From: Flagellimonas abyssi
GTDB lineage: Bacteria; Bacteroidota; Bacteroidia; Flavobacteriales; Flavobacteriaceae
Assembly (NCBI RefSeq): GCF_019457905.1
Contig: NZ_JAHZSV010000001.1
Location: forward strand, 434,001-498,000
Direction: 5' to 3'
DNA: 64,000 nucleotides
Positions 51,885-62,400 of the stretch are shown here, in pieces (the stretch's first letter is position 1; each line of letters opens with the position of its first letter). The translations under genes and the position numbers were made by a program. The notes under the pieces were generated by a model. It did no database searches and was not told where the DNA came from. It saw only the letters and a program-made list of their open reading frames with translations.

Positions 51885-52592
51885 ATGCAACTTTTTTACA
51901 ACGCCAAATTGGACAATAGTGCCAAGCAATTTGTTTTTCCTCCTGACGAAAGCAAACACATCGTAAAGGTGCTCAGAAAATCCGAAGGGGATACCGTCCA
52001 AATTACAAATGGCAAAGGCTACCTGTTCGAAGCAGAGATTTTGGAGGCGGATCAAAAAAGATGCAAAGTGCGCATTATTTCGGAAAGTAGGACCATTCCC
52101 AAAAGGTATAAACTGCACATGGCAGTGGCACCTACCAAAATGAACGATCGTTATGAATGGTTTTTGGAAAAGGCCACGGAAATTGGCGTGGATGAGATTA
52201 CCCCTATTATTTGTGACCATTCCGAAAGAAAGACCATCAAACTGGAGCGGATGGAAAGAGTGCTGCAATCGGCCATGAAACAATCTTTGCAAACCATTTT
52301 ACCCAAGATCAACCCGCCCATTTCCTATAAAGAGTTCATTGAAACGAATATTTCTGTGGGCTTCAAGTTCATAGCACATTGCCAGAACGGGGAAAAGATG
52401 GAATTAAAACGAAGAGTTATCGCAGATAACGATGTCACCATACTTATTGGTCCAGAAGGTGACTTCTCCAAGGATGAAATCGACCTGGCCAAAGAAAAGG
52501 GGTATATCCCCATTTCCTTAGGTCAAAATAGGCTTCGTACCGAGACTGCTGCCATTGTGGCTTGCACAACAGTTGCCATTATCAACAACTAA
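51885..52592 (+). CDS. rsmE: 16S rRNA (uracil1498-N3)-methyltransferase
   Basis: A 235-residue SPOUT-class methyltransferase modifying U1498 of 16S rRNA. N-terminal PUA-like part (about 1-70) with DESKHIVKVLRKSEGD; C-terminal SPOUT knot with KATEIGVDEITPI, LIGPEGDFSKDE and LGQNRLRTETA. It is full length and follows tsaD by 17 nt, an operon seen in many Flavobacteriia. Confidence 0.95.
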   Translation: MQLFYNAKLDNSAKQFVFPPDESKHIVKVLRKSEGDTVQITNGKGYLFEAEILEADQKRCKVRIISESRTIPKRYKLHMAVAPTKMNDRYEWFLEKATEIGVDEITPIICDHSERKTIKLERMERVLQSAMKQSLQTILPKINPPISYKEFIETNISVGFKFIAHCQNGEKMELKRRVIADNDVTILIGPEGDFSKDEIDLAKEKGYIPISLGQNRLRTETAAIVACTTVAIINN

Positions 52593-52655
52593 ACACCGGC
52601 ACTTCATTTTTTTACAAATGATTATCCTATTTTTAGGGTCGGTTAACCGTTTCTC

Positions 52656-53306
52656 ATGAAAAAGAATATGTTATTAATGGGTTTGCTACTTTTATTTATA
52701 ACAAATCCAACAACCGCCCAACAAATAGCCATACTCAAATACGGAGGTGGCGGTGATTGGTATTCAAACCCCACCGCACTACCTAATTTGATACAGTTCT
52801 GCAATACTAACATAGATACCAAAATAGATGTGCAACCCGAAACTGTTGAGGCCGGGAGCGTTTCTATATTCAAATATCCATTTTTGCACATGACCGGACA
52901 TGGAAATGTATTTTTTAATGATGGAGAAGTCCAAAATTTACGGACCTATCTTTTATCCGGCGGGTTTCTGCATATTGATGACAACTACGGTATGGAACCC
53001 TATTTAAAAAGGGAACTGGAAAAGCTGTTCCCGGACAGACAGTTGGAAGAGCTTGGGGTGGACCATCCTATTTTTTCCCAAAAATTCACTTTTCCGGATG
53101 GGTTGCCCAAAATCCATGAACACGACGGCAAGCGTCCTCAGGCGTTCGGCATCTTTGAAAAGGGACGGCTTGTTTTGCTGTATACCTACGAATCCGATCT
53201 TGGTGATGGCTGGGAAGATCCTACCGTACATAACGACCCTGAAGAAGTTAGGACAAAGGCTCTTCAAATGGGGTCAAATATAATTGAGTATGTTTTTAAA
53301 GGTTGA
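52656..53306 (+). CDS. DUF4159 domain secreted protein
   Basis: A 216-residue protein with a signal peptide (about 1-21, ending TTAQ). The body matches the DUF4159 pattern as I know it: ILKYGGGGDWYSNPTALPNL, MTGHGNVFF, LSGGFLHIDDNYGM and a long C-terminal stretch. The fold is a class I glutamine amidotransferase-like or gasdermin-bacterial-neighbour type, and its role is unknown. It lies in a plus-strand run after rsmE and 3 nt before the AI-2E family transporter. Confidence 0.85.
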   Translation: MKKNMLLMGLLLLFITNPTTAQQIAILKYGGGGDWYSNPTALPNLIQFCNTNIDTKIDVQPETVEAGSVSIFKYPFLHMTGHGNVFFNDGEVQNLRTYLLSGGFLHIDDNYGMEPYLKRELEKLFPDRQLEELGVDHPIFSQKFTFPDGLPKIHEHDGKRPQAFGIFEKGRLVLLYTYESDLGDGWEDPTVHNDPEEVRTKALQMGSNIIEYVFKG

Positions 53307-53309
53307 TCA

Positions 53310-54410
53310 ATGAACTCCAAAACAATAGCCAACGGAATATTGAGGGCAGTAGCCATAATGGTAGGTGCAGTACTCATTTGCTGGTTCTTTTATAAAATAC
53401 AGTCCGTACTGGCCTATTTGGCCATAGCCGCCGTAATAGCGTTGCTGGGGCGCCCCATTGTTAGATTTTTGAGGGATAGGCTAAGATTTCCGAACACATT
53501 GGCAGTAGTGGTCACCATGATATTCATGTTGTCCCTTTTCTTGGGAATACTTGCGCTATTTATCCCGCTTGTTGCCGAACAGAGCAAAAACCTTTCCCTA
53601 TTGGATATGGAAACGCTCAAGAGCGACCTTAATGTGCTCTACCTTCAGGCATTGGATTATTTTGGAGCATCCACACGGAGCGTGAACAATATGCTGGACG
53701 AATCTAAAATCGAAGAAAACGTGCTCAAGGGACTGGATCTAAAGTTTATTCCCAACTTCATCAATTCGATTGTCAATGTTTTGAGCAATTTTAGCATTGG
53801 TCTATTTTCAGTACTCTTCATCTCCTTCTTTTTTTTAAAGGACAGTAAATTGATGCAAAACGGTATCCTTACTTTTGTTCCCGATAACAAGGAAAGTAAT
53901 CTGGTTAAATCCGTTGAAAAGATCAATAATTTACTTTCAAGATATTTTGCCGGTATACTACTACAATTGTTTATTCTCTTTGTAATTTACACTATATCAC
54001 TCTTGATTGTAGGAGTTGAAAACGCCATCGTGATCGCATTCCTCTGTGCCCTTTTCAATATCATTCCATACATAGGTCCGATCATAGGTGGTGTAACTAT
54101 GGTTCTTTTAACAATGACCACTTTTATCGATGCCGATTTCAGCACCGTAATTCTCCCAAAAGCAGTGTTTGTTTTAATAGGTTTAACGGTGGGACAATTG
54201 ATAGATAATTTCTTTTCCCAACCCTTTATTTTTTCCACAAGTGTTAAATCGCATCCGTTGGAAATCTTCTTGATCATTATCATCGCCGGACTTCTTTTTG
54301 GCGTGGTGGGAATGGTTGTCGCAGTTCCCGGATACACGGCGATAAAGGTAATTTTGAAGGAGTTCTTAGCCGAAAACTCCTTTGTTAAAAAACTAACCAA
54401 GAATTTATAG
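53310..54410 (+). CDS. AI-2E family transporter
   Basis: A 366-residue multi-pass membrane protein, with about eight hydrophobic segments: two near the N-terminus, one near 65-90, one near 155-175, and four in the second half. PYIGPIIGGV (about 250) and the terminal PGYTAIKVILKEF are typical of the PerM/TqsA group. Members export small molecules or ions such as sodium or autoinducer-2; the substrate here is unknown. It starts 3 nt after the DUF4159 gene. Confidence 0.88.
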   Translation: MNSKTIANGILRAVAIMVGAVLICWFFYKIQSVLAYLAIAAVIALLGRPIVRFLRDRLRFPNTLAVVVTMIFMLSLFLGILALFIPLVAEQSKNLSLLDMETLKSDLNVLYLQALDYFGASTRSVNNMLDESKIEENVLKGLDLKFIPNFINSIVNVLSNFSIGLFSVLFISFFFLKDSKLMQNGILTFVPDNKESNLVKSVEKINNLLSRYFAGILLQLFILFVIYTISLLIVGVENAIVIAFLCALFNIIPYIGPIIGGVTMVLLTMTTFIDADFSTVILPKAVFVLIGLTVGQLIDNFFSQPFIFSTSVKSHPLEIFLIIIIAGLLFGVVGMVVAVPGYTAIKVILKEFLAENSFVKKLTKNL

Positions 54411-54417
54411 TTTTAGT

Positions 54418-55602
54418 TTGAATAAATTAATTTTAAATACTGGTCCGCAAGGTTTTATATTAAAAAATATTTCAGCTGACATCATGTCAGTTTTATTGAC
54501 AAAACCTGCTTTTGAGGGAATTCTCCAAAAAGAGTTGGCGGAACAGATAGAAGCGAAAAATAAGTGTAAGGAAAAACTCCCAACTTGGTTCCACGCACCA
54601 CACATTTATTACCCCAATAAGTTAAATATTGAGCAAACCAGCTCAGAGATTACAGCAGCATATAAAGCCAAGTTAACAGATGGAAAATCACTCTTGGATG
54701 TTACCGGAGGGTTTGGTGTTGACAGCTACTTTTTTTCCAAAAGAATCACCACCATTTTTCACTGCGAAATCAATAAGGATTTGAGTGAAATTGCATGCCA
54801 TAATTTTAAAGTTTTAGGGCAAAAAAATATTGAATGTCTTCCTGAGGACGGTATTGAATACTTAAAAAATTCCTCCTATAATTTTGATTGGATATATGTA
54901 GATCCTTCTCGAAGAAATGATGCAAAAGGAAAAGTATTTTTGTTGGAAGATTGTCTGCCCAACCTACCCAAAAATCTCCCCTTACTTTTTCAAAAAGCCC
55001 AGAATATATTGGTAAAAACTTCACCTCTTTTGGATATAAAATTGGGTGTTGAAGCGTTGAATTTTGTGAAGGAAGTAGATGTAGTTGCCGTTCAAAATGA
55101 AGTAAAGGAACTTTTGTTTGTTTTGGAAAAGGAGTACCATGGAAGTATCAAAATAAGAACCACAAACATTACTCAGGTACGGGAAGAGGCCTTCGATTTT
55201 GAACTGGAACAAGAGCAAGGTTCCCAAGTTGATTTTGGAGAACCATCATCCTACTTGTATGAGCCCAATGCCGCTATTTTAAAGTCAGGAGGGTTCAAAT
55301 CCGTTGGAAAGAGCTACAACCTTGCCAAATTACATCCTCATTCCCATTTGTATACTTCGGATAATATCATTGACTTTCCTGGAAGAAGATTTAAAGTTAT
55401 ACAAGCATTGCCCTATTCAAAAAAATCAGTTAAATCAATGGGGTTGACCAAGGCAAATATTACTACACGCAATTTCCCCATATCAGTGGCCGAGCTCCGC
55501 AAGAAACATAAAATAAAGGATGGTGGAAATAGGTACCTTTTCTTCACCAAATCCATCAATAATTCATTGCTAGTATTGGATTGCGAAAAAATACAGGACT
55601 AG
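54418..55602 (+). CDS. Class I SAM-dependent methyltransferase, THUMP-like
   Basis: A 394-residue protein of the PG_1098-like group. The central methyltransferase part has LLDVTGGFGVDSYFF (SAM loop) and DWIYVDPSRRNDAKG (motif IV-like), and the C-terminal THUMP-like domain suggests an RNA substrate. The N-terminal 80 residues are helical and hold DIMSVLLTKPAFEG. The start is TTG at 54418, 7 nt after the transporter gene. The end overlaps the convergent hydrolase gene by 4 nt. Confidence 0.85.
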   Translation: MNKLILNTGPQGFILKNISADIMSVLLTKPAFEGILQKELAEQIEAKNKCKEKLPTWFHAPHIYYPNKLNIEQTSSEITAAYKAKLTDGKSLLDVTGGFGVDSYFFSKRITTIFHCEINKDLSEIACHNFKVLGQKNIECLPEDGIEYLKNSSYNFDWIYVDPSRRNDAKGKVFLLEDCLPNLPKNLPLLFQKAQNILVKTSPLLDIKLGVEALNFVKEVDVVAVQNEVKELLFVLEKEYHGSIKIRTTNITQVREEAFDFELEQEQGSQVDFGEPSSYLYEPNAAILKSGGFKSVGKSYNLAKLHPHSHLYTSDNIIDFPGRRFKVIQALPYSKKSVKSMGLTKANITTRNFPISVAELRKKHKIKDGGNRYLFFTKSINNSLLVLDCEKIQD

Positions 55603-56525
55603 TCCAGATTGGCCATCCAATCAAAAAAGAGGTCTATCCAACCTTTCAATTTTTTATCCTTCAAAGCCAGCGAAAATCCGTGACCACCTGTTGGGTACAC
55701 ATGCATGGTGGTCGGAACATTATGCTCCCTCAAAGCATCAAAAAACATGATGGAATTTTCCACCGGAACCGCATCATCATCCATAGCATGTAACAAAAAA
55801 GTTGGTGGCGTATCCTTGTTCACATGTTTTTCGTTGGATAAATAATCCACTTCATCATTCGTTGGTTTTTCTCCTAATAATGACGTTCTGGAACCTGTAT
55901 GGGTACTTGGCGCCCCCAACGTAATAACGGGGTAAATCAATGCCATAAAATCTGGACGGGCAGATAGATCATCAGCTTCATCCTGTTTTTCATATACACT
56001 TTCACTATAGTGTGTCCCCAATGTTGAAGCCAAATGTCCGCCTGCTGAAAACCCCATAATCCCTATTTTATTGGACGCAATGTTCCATTTCTCTGACTTG
56101 GACCTGACCAATCTAATGGCGCGTTGTGCATCTTGCAGGGGCACTACATTTTTACCTTCGGTAATGGATTTTGATCTTGGCAATCGATATTTTACCACAA
56201 TTCCAGCTATTCCATTGGCCGTCAAAGCCTTGGCTATATCGGTTCCCTCCCAATCATACGCAAGACCATAATATCCACCTCCCGGGAAAATAACAACTGC
56301 CTGTCCGGTCATGTTTCTTTTTGAAGGAAGGTACACTTCCAATGTCGGTTTTTGAACGTTTGTCACCCAAAGAATACCATCATCAGATTTACTTATTACC
56401 TCTTCTTCATTAGATTGATGTTGATTAGGTATGGATTTTGGCCAAAGTGGCATAATGGTATCTTGTGCCGACATTCCAACTGAAATTAGGGCCAAAAATA
56501 TGGTCGATTTTTTAAGTGTTTTCAT
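55599..56525 (-). CDS. Secreted alpha/beta hydrolase (BD-FAE-like esterase)
   Basis: A 308-residue esterase with a signal peptide (about 1-20). The oxyanion region FPGGGYYGLAYDWEG and the nucleophile Ser in GFSAGGH are present; Asp in LLHAMDDDAVP and His in YPTGGHGFS complete a triad. Similar proteins remove acetyl or feruloyl groups from polysaccharides. It heads the downstream minus-strand group with a D-Ala-D-Ala dipeptidase and another esterase. Confidence 0.88.
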   Translation of the reverse strand: MKTLKKSTIFLALISVGMSAQDTIMPLWPKSIPNQHQSNEEEVISKSDDGILWVTNVQKPTLEVYLPSKRNMTGQAVVIFPGGGYYGLAYDWEGTDIAKALTANGIAGIVVKYRLPRSKSITEGKNVVPLQDAQRAIRLVRSKSEKWNIASNKIGIMGFSAGGHLASTLGTHYSESVYEKQDEADDLSARPDFMALIYPVITLGAPSTHTGSRTSLLGEKPTNDEVDYLSNEKHVNKDTPPTFLLHAMDDDAVPVENSIMFFDALREHNVPTTMHVYPTGGHGFSLALKDKKLKGWIDLFFDWMANLD

Positions 56526-56537
56526 AAGGCTGATAAA

Positions 56538-57263
56538 TCAATCGTTACATTCCCATTTAAAATTGGCCACCGGGTCATTGGAGGCAGCGGAAAGATTGTA
56601 ATGCCACCACTCGGTTCTTATGGACCAGAAACCATGTGCTTCCATGGTTTCTTTTAGTAATTTTCGGTTGTCCAATATCTTTTGTGGCAAATCCACATTG
56701 TCGTGATAGGCCCTTTTTCCAAAGTAATCAAAGTCAGTCCCCATATCCAGTTCATTGCCTTCCATGTCCACTAAAGTAATGTCCACGGCTCCACCTTTGT
56801 TGTGAATAGAGCCCTTATCAGGATTGGCAACATATTGGGGGTTAGGAACAATTTCCCACATTTTATATTGGACGGAATTAGGACGATAACAATCATAAAA
56901 TTTGATTTTGACGCCCTTTTCCATAAAATCCTTATTGGCTTCTATCAATGCTTTTGCTGTTTTTACGCGAGTGTAACACTCGGCACAATCATACACTTGA
57001 GCTTTTAAAAAATTGTTCTCGGTGGCGTAGCGCATATCATACACAAAATCCTCGCTAAAGTCGGCAAGCCTTACGAAAGTAGTGTCGGCCAAACCCTCGA
57101 AGGATTTTAAGGCAGGTTTGGCAACCTTATCCATCGAATCTTTTGAAGCAGAATCCAAAACCATTTTGGTTTCAACATCAGCAGTATCGTTTTGATCAGT
57201 ATTTTTCCTTTGATTACAACTTATTGTAAGAAGAAGTGAGAGTAAAACAACTGAATATTTCAT
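56538..57263 (-). CDS. D-alanyl-D-alanine dipeptidase lipoprotein (M15, VanX/DdpX-like)
   Basis: A 241-residue zinc peptidase that splits D-Ala-D-Ala. Lipoprotein signal with Cys about residue 16 (LLLTISC), then an M15D domain with the zinc ligands in SIHNKGGAVDITL and EWWHYNL and the SxHxxGxAxD signature. The acceptor dipeptide would come from peptidoglycan turnover; resistance to vancomycin is not implied by itself, as no VanHA-type partner is present. It is on the same strand as its neighbours with short gaps, so an operon is likely. Confidence 0.88.
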   Translation of the reverse strand: MKYSVVLLSLLLTISCNQRKNTDQNDTADVETKMVLDSASKDSMDKVAKPALKSFEGLADTTFVRLADFSEDFVYDMRYATENNFLKAQVYDCAECYTRVKTAKALIEANKDFMEKGVKIKFYDCYRPNSVQYKMWEIVPNPQYVANPDKGSIHNKGGAVDITLVDMEGNELDMGTDFDYFGKRAYHDNVDLPQKILDNRKLLKETMEAHGFWSIRTEWWHYNLSAASNDPVANFKWECND

Positions 57264-57268
57264 AGGGT

Positions 57269-57991
57269 TTATTTAATTCGTTTTTTACTGGCCAACCAAG
57301 TATATAGTGAGTCTGTTGTATACGCCCTATCCCATGCATTATGGCCAACTCCATTATATCTCGTATAGCGAACATCGTATCCCATTTCCTGCAACTTATC
57401 GACCATATTATCAGACTCATCAACATTGATTACATCGTCTTTATCTCCATGGAAAACCCATATGGACATTTCTTTATCTATCCAATGGGCATAGGGCAAG
57501 GGAGTCATGCCACAGACCACGGCCATGGCGGCAAACTTTTCGGGGTATTGGGTCGCCAATTCCCAAGAGGCACTTCCTCCTCTGCTCAATCCGGTTAAAT
57601 AGATCCTGTTCTTATCCACCCGATTAGTTTGGATAACGGAGTCCAACAATTGGACGACCGCATCGGTATTCCACCATTTTTTTTCGTGTGGATTTTGTGG
57701 GGCAAGTATTAAAAATGGAAATTGTTTGCCCTCAACCAACATTTTGGGCGGGCCTGTATCTTTGATTTCTTCCACATCCCTACCTGACTCTCCGCCACCA
57801 TGAAGAAAAAGCAATAAGCCAAATTCCTTGTTCGTGGATTCAAAATAATCCTCAGGATAGTAGAGGTAGTATTTTAAATGTTCTTTGGTAACGGTTTCCA
57901 GCTCATCTTGAACCAAATGGGATTGTCCGGCACAGGCCTGAAGCATCAATAGACCGAAAAAAATAAAAACCCGGGATAGTTTATTTTGCAT
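57269..57991 (-). CDS. Lipoprotein esterase, prolyl-oligopeptidase/feruloyl-type
   Basis: A 240-residue lipoprotein (Cys about residue 20 in LMLQACAG) with an alpha/beta hydrolase fold: FLHGGGESG oxyanion loop, nucleophile Ser in TGLSRGGSAS, Asp in GDKDDVI and His in GVGHNAWDRAY. It belongs to the group of small secreted esterases often found beside glycan-processing genes. Its substrate is unknown. It is 5 nt upstream of the dipeptidase gene and is probably co-transcribed with it and with the 5'-nucleotidase gene above. Confidence 0.87.
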   Translation of the reverse strand: MQNKLSRVFIFFGLLMLQACAGQSHLVQDELETVTKEHLKYYLYYPEDYFESTNKEFGLLLFLHGGGESGRDVEEIKDTGPPKMLVEGKQFPFLILAPQNPHEKKWWNTDAVVQLLDSVIQTNRVDKNRIYLTGLSRGGSASWELATQYPEKFAAMAVVCGMTPLPYAHWIDKEMSIWVFHGDKDDVINVDESDNMVDKLQEMGYDVRYTRYNGVGHNAWDRAYTTDSLYTWLASKKRIK

Positions 57992-58003
57992 TGTAGTTGC
58001 AAG

Positions 58004-58525
58004 TTACAAAAGTTTCTTCGCTATATCCTTCCAAGTATCTGCCCTCTCAAATTCGGTTACATTGGTGTTATGTGGCGAAGTAAACATAATGGACCTACCA
58101 TCAAATGGTCTTAAGTTTTTGCTTCGGTCATCAATCAGCACATCACCCTTTAAAATATGTTTGTTACCGCAAAGTATCCGGTTTTGCCATGGAATAAATG
58201 GAAAATGTGCATCCAGCCAATCTGACTTTTCCCGTAAAGATTGTGGAAACTCCATAGCTGCGGAGGCAATGTACACCTCATGTTTTTTGCTCAAATCCTC
58301 GAGTACTTCTTGACTATCGGGCATCACCTTTAAACCGCCAAAAAATCCATCGCGTCTTGTATGGCCTTTTATGGATTCTTGATGTATTTCGGGAACGGTT
58401 TGCCAAAATTCCTTACCCAAACAGTCCTGTATTTTTACTTGGGCGTTAAACTCTTGATTGTAGATTTCCAGATGTGCGGTGTAAGCATCTGCAATAACTT
58501 CGTCCATATCGACAAAAATGACCAT
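58004..58525 (-). CDS. 5'(3')-deoxyribonucleotidase, HAD family
   Basis: A 173-residue HAD phosphatase with motif I FVDMDEVIADAY at the N-terminus, a threonine/serine block around EVYIASAAMEFP, and the C-terminal acidic DVLIDDRSKNLRPFDG motif. It dephosphorylates deoxyribonucleoside monophosphates to balance pools. The ATG at 58525 is chosen so that motif I lies at the usual distance from the start; a longer frame adds 10 residues with no match. Confidence 0.9.
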   Translation of the reverse strand: MVIFVDMDEVIADAYTAHLEIYNQEFNAQVKIQDCLGKEFWQTVPEIHQESIKGHTRRDGFFGGLKVMPDSQEVLEDLSKKHEVYIASAAMEFPQSLREKSDWLDAHFPFIPWQNRILCGNKHILKGDVLIDDRSKNLRPFDGRSIMFTSPHNTNVTEFERADTWKDIAKKLL

Positions 58526-58734
58526 AGAAATATATTTAAGTTGTGAAGTACGCAAAAACTGAAGGAAAAATCAAAGTTTTCAACAATTCAAAATACAAGA
58601 TTTACATTTTAGTCATAAGGGTACGCTACATCGACGAAATACGTATTTAAGAATTACTTAACGTGATTAAACGTCAATAAAAAGCCGTTAAAAAAACTCT
58701 TTAAAAACCGTAAGGTCAAACATCTATCCCCCAA

Positions 58735-58742
58735 TACTTTTG
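58735..58742 (+). promoter_or_regulatory. Putative -7 box for the CAP-domain gene
   Basis: TACTTTTG matches TAnnTTTG exactly and lies about 18 nt before the ATG at 58761. There is no matching -33 TTG at usual spacing. Confidence 0.3.
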
Positions 58743-58760
58743 CAGCCGAATTTGAAAGAT

Positions 58761-59240
58761 ATGAAAGGGTTTAGCTGCATATTGGGTTTGATGTTTTTTT
58801 TGGTTTTTAACACCTCATGTACATCCACTTCTGTAGAAGAGGTTGAGAGTTTTCATTATGAAGCTCAAGTATCACCTATGGAGATGCAGATTCTAGAACT
58901 CGTTAACCAACATAGGGCATCAATTGGTTTGAACACACTAGATTTTAACAAGGTAGCCTATGATTATGCGATTGAACACACCAAGGAGATGATCAACAAA
59001 AAAGAGATCAACCATGATGACTTTGACCGTAGGTCTTCTGACTTGACCATTGAAGTTAAGGCCAACTACGTATCAGAAATTGTGGGACGGAATTATATTA
59101 CCGCCGAAGGTATTGTGAATGCATGGCTAGAAAGTGAAACCCACCGAAAAGCCATTGAAGGAGATTATATGTATACTGCCGTCAGTGCAAAGGCAGATTC
59201 TGAAGGTGTTTTCTACTTCACTCAGTTGTTTTACAGATAG
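58761..59240 (+). CDS. CAP-domain (SCP/PR-1-like) lipoprotein
   Basis: A 159-residue surface lipoprotein. Signal ends in FNTSC (Cys about residue 20). The CAP domain follows, with ILELVNQHRASIGLNTLDFNK and AWLESETHRKAIEGDY as typical segments; the usual histidine-glutamate set is partly present. Function of bacterial CAP proteins is poorly known. The ATG at 58761 is used; an upstream in-frame TTG adds 7 residues. It stands alone between opposing and downstream units. Confidence 0.85.
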   Translation: MKGFSCILGLMFFLVFNTSCTSTSVEEVESFHYEAQVSPMEMQILELVNQHRASIGLNTLDFNKVAYDYAIEHTKEMINKKEINHDDFDRRSSDLTIEVKANYVSEIVGRNYITAEGIVNAWLESETHRKAIEGDYMYTAVSAKADSEGVFYFTQLFYR

Positions 59241-59469
59241 TTAAAAAATCATTGCTTTTCATCGATTAAATTTAATTTTCCTACAAAACAAAAAAGTAAT
59301 GTTTTTATCAGGAGGCAATCTTCGCTATCCCCTGATTTTGTTGGTATTTCCACAATCATCTAAAGATCAGCTTATTGTTCATTTTTCTTATTTTTAAAGA
59401 TGTATTTTCCTACATGATAAAATATTGTCCAATAATATGCGTTTTCAATAAAAATGAAAACATATTTTT

Positions 59470-62400
59470 ATGGATAAAACATTACATTCATTCAAAAAGT
59501 GCTTATTCCTCATTTTGATATTGTTCATAAATTGGACAATTGGGGCACAAACCTTCGCCACTTCCATTGTAAGCGAAGATGAGGTCGACAACTCTTCAAA
59601 TGCTATTGATGCCAACCTAGCTACCCAAGCAACTATTAGGGCAAGTTCAGGTCTTGCAGCCGGAATTGGTGCCTATGACGGGTACTTAGAACTGGAATTT
59701 CCTTCCACTTTGTCATCCAACACACAGTCATTTGTAAAGATTGATACAGAAGATGACTTATTGCCTTCTCTATTGGGAGGGAGTTTAGGGGGATTATTGG
59801 CAGATATTCTAGGAACAGTGCTTATAGGCAATCAAGAATTTACGGTAACCATAAGTAATAATGGTGCCATGGTACTACAGCAATCATCAAGCGATGCCAA
59901 TGCATTTTCCTCTGATCAACTTAGGGTGGTCACGGATGCCAACAATGACTTTTTTCTAGCCATATCTCCAAATGCGGATTACAATCGTATCAGAATCGAT
60001 AACCAAATAGGTGCCATCCTTGGGTTGTTCAATACACGGACTTTAGATGTATTCGGAGCGTTTTCTGGTAGTGATCCCAATGCATGCGGAACACCAAGCT
60101 ACACTTCCTTTGACGGAAGCGGCATTTCCTTGGATCTACTGGGACTAGGAGGGGCTGGCGTTACAGATACACACTTGGCCATTGATAGTGACCCAAACAC
60201 TGCTTCTGAGATAGGTCTTGGTGTTTTAGGGGTGGCTGCGAGTATCGAACAGACTGTTTATTTTGATTCTCTGTCACAGTCCGGGGATAATTTCTACGTT
60301 CAACTTGCCATTGACCCATCACTATTAAGTTTGGGATTGGCAGACAACATTCAGGTAATCGCACAAAATGGTTCGAACTCACCTACCTTTAACGGAAGCC
60401 TTTCCTCATTACTGGATTTAGACCTTTTAGGGCTTTTGGAAGGAGGTCAAATCGCTACCATACCTATAGACCCTACTGGTCAGGCCAATAGAATAACACT
60501 TCGCCTATCATCGCTATTAAATGTTGACATTGCACAATCCATCAATCTATATGAGGTGTTCCGCGCTCCGGCATTGCCCGATTTGGATGCCGATTCACAA
60601 GACGTGAGCATCTGTTCGGGGGAATCTGTTGATTTGGTCGCCACTACGGTTGGTGGCGCTGAGTTAAGATGGTACGATACCCAAACCGGAGGTACACTTT
60701 TGGCTACGGTAAATTCAGGTGATCCATACACAACCCCTGTTTTAACTTCCAGCACTACCTATTTTGTTGCTTCTGCAGATCCTGCGTGTCCAGAAGAATC
60801 ACCAAGAATTCCTGTAGAGGTAAATGTTGTGGATATTCCAACGGCCGCCGATATAGACATTTCTGGAGATGAATCACCCATATGTTCATCCAACGATGTG
60901 GTACTGATTCCTTCAAGTGATATTGATGGAACATACACTTGGTTTTTCGATGTCAATGCGACCACTGAAATTACCGATGGACTTACCGTTGGTTCGGTCA
61001 CCTATTCCATTGACCCCCAAGATGGATCACTCACTATTACCGGATTGGATGAAGCTGGTAGCCCATACACCTATTTTGTACGAGTGACCGAATCATCCGC
61101 AGGCTGTGAAAATCCTGCTGGAGATCTGCAATCCGCAACAGTGGAAATTGTGGACTCGGGAGCAAGCATCTCCATAGATGCCACACCAGAAATTACACTA
61201 GATATCCTGGCGGATATTTTTCAACTGGATCCTACATTTAACGTATCGGGAAGTATAAGTGGCGATGCCAGTCCTGGCGATGCCATTATTCTCAACGTAA
61301 ATGGTCAAAGTTTCAATGGTGTCTTGGATGCCAATCTAGATTTCAGTGTAGACGTGAATGGTATAGACCTATCCTTGGATGCCAACAGCACCATTGATTT
61401 ATTTGTAGATGCCGGCCTATGTACGTTGACCGGGGGCATCGAAATCGACATCCCTGATTTGATCATCGATGATTTGGTTCAGACATTCTGCGCATCGGAC
61501 AATCCCACCCTACTGGATTTAGTGGTCAATGTAGACGATGTCGTCTTCTTTGACAGTCTGGATGCCGCCCTTGCCTTAGACCTCAACACGCCCTTGGTTG
61601 ATGGCGAAGTATACTTTGCTGGAATCTTGGACGTTCCCATTGAAGTACTGGTGCGTGTAGGCATTTCAGTAAACCTTATTGATCCCCCAGCTCCAACCAC
61701 TAGCGAAACTGAGCAAACTTTTTGTGCAAGTGAGAATGCAACCTTGGCCGACCTTCAAGTCAACGAATCCAGTGTTCTGTTCTATTCGGATGCCGAAGGA
61801 AATAATCTTCTTGACCCTTCCACACCACTTGTAGACCAAGACTCCTATTTCGTTTCCAATGTAAGTCCAGAAGGCTGCGAAAGTACATCGTTATTGGAAA
61901 TATCCGTAGTGGTGGAAGAAGGAGAGCCCATTACCCTCAGCGGCCAATCCGAAGATACATGTCTGAATGAAGAATACACCTATACTACCGAAAGTGGTAA
62001 ACAAAATTACTCCTGGACCGTTACCGGAGGAGCAGTTGTTGACGGTGGCGGCACATCCGATGACTTTGTTTCTGTTACTTGGAACAGCCTTGAGAACAAT
62101 TCTGTAAGTGTAGCATATGACGACCCTATTTCTTGTACATCTACAGATTCATTTCAATTGGATGTTGAAACCATAGAATGTGGGGAGGTATTGGATGAGG
62201 AGTTTTGCCTACGGGTCTACAATGAATTTTCTCCCAACAATGACGGCTTCAACGATTTCTTTGAAATTGAATGCATTGAAGACTACTCCAATACCATTGA
62301 AGTTTTTAACAGGAATGGGAATACTGTGTTCAAAGCGGTCGATTATCGTAACACTTGGGACGGTATAGCAAATGTGAACGGAATCCTGAACAAAGGAGAC

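Noticed and set aside
56538..57263. Vancomycin resistance gene (vanX)
   Set aside because: There are no VanH or VanA-type partners, and lipoprotein D-Ala-D-Ala dipeptidases are common in Gram-negative wall recycling.
59241..59469. Possible hairpin after the CAP-domain gene
   Set aside because: The arms are only 6-7 bp with a long loop and no T run, so it is too weak to call.
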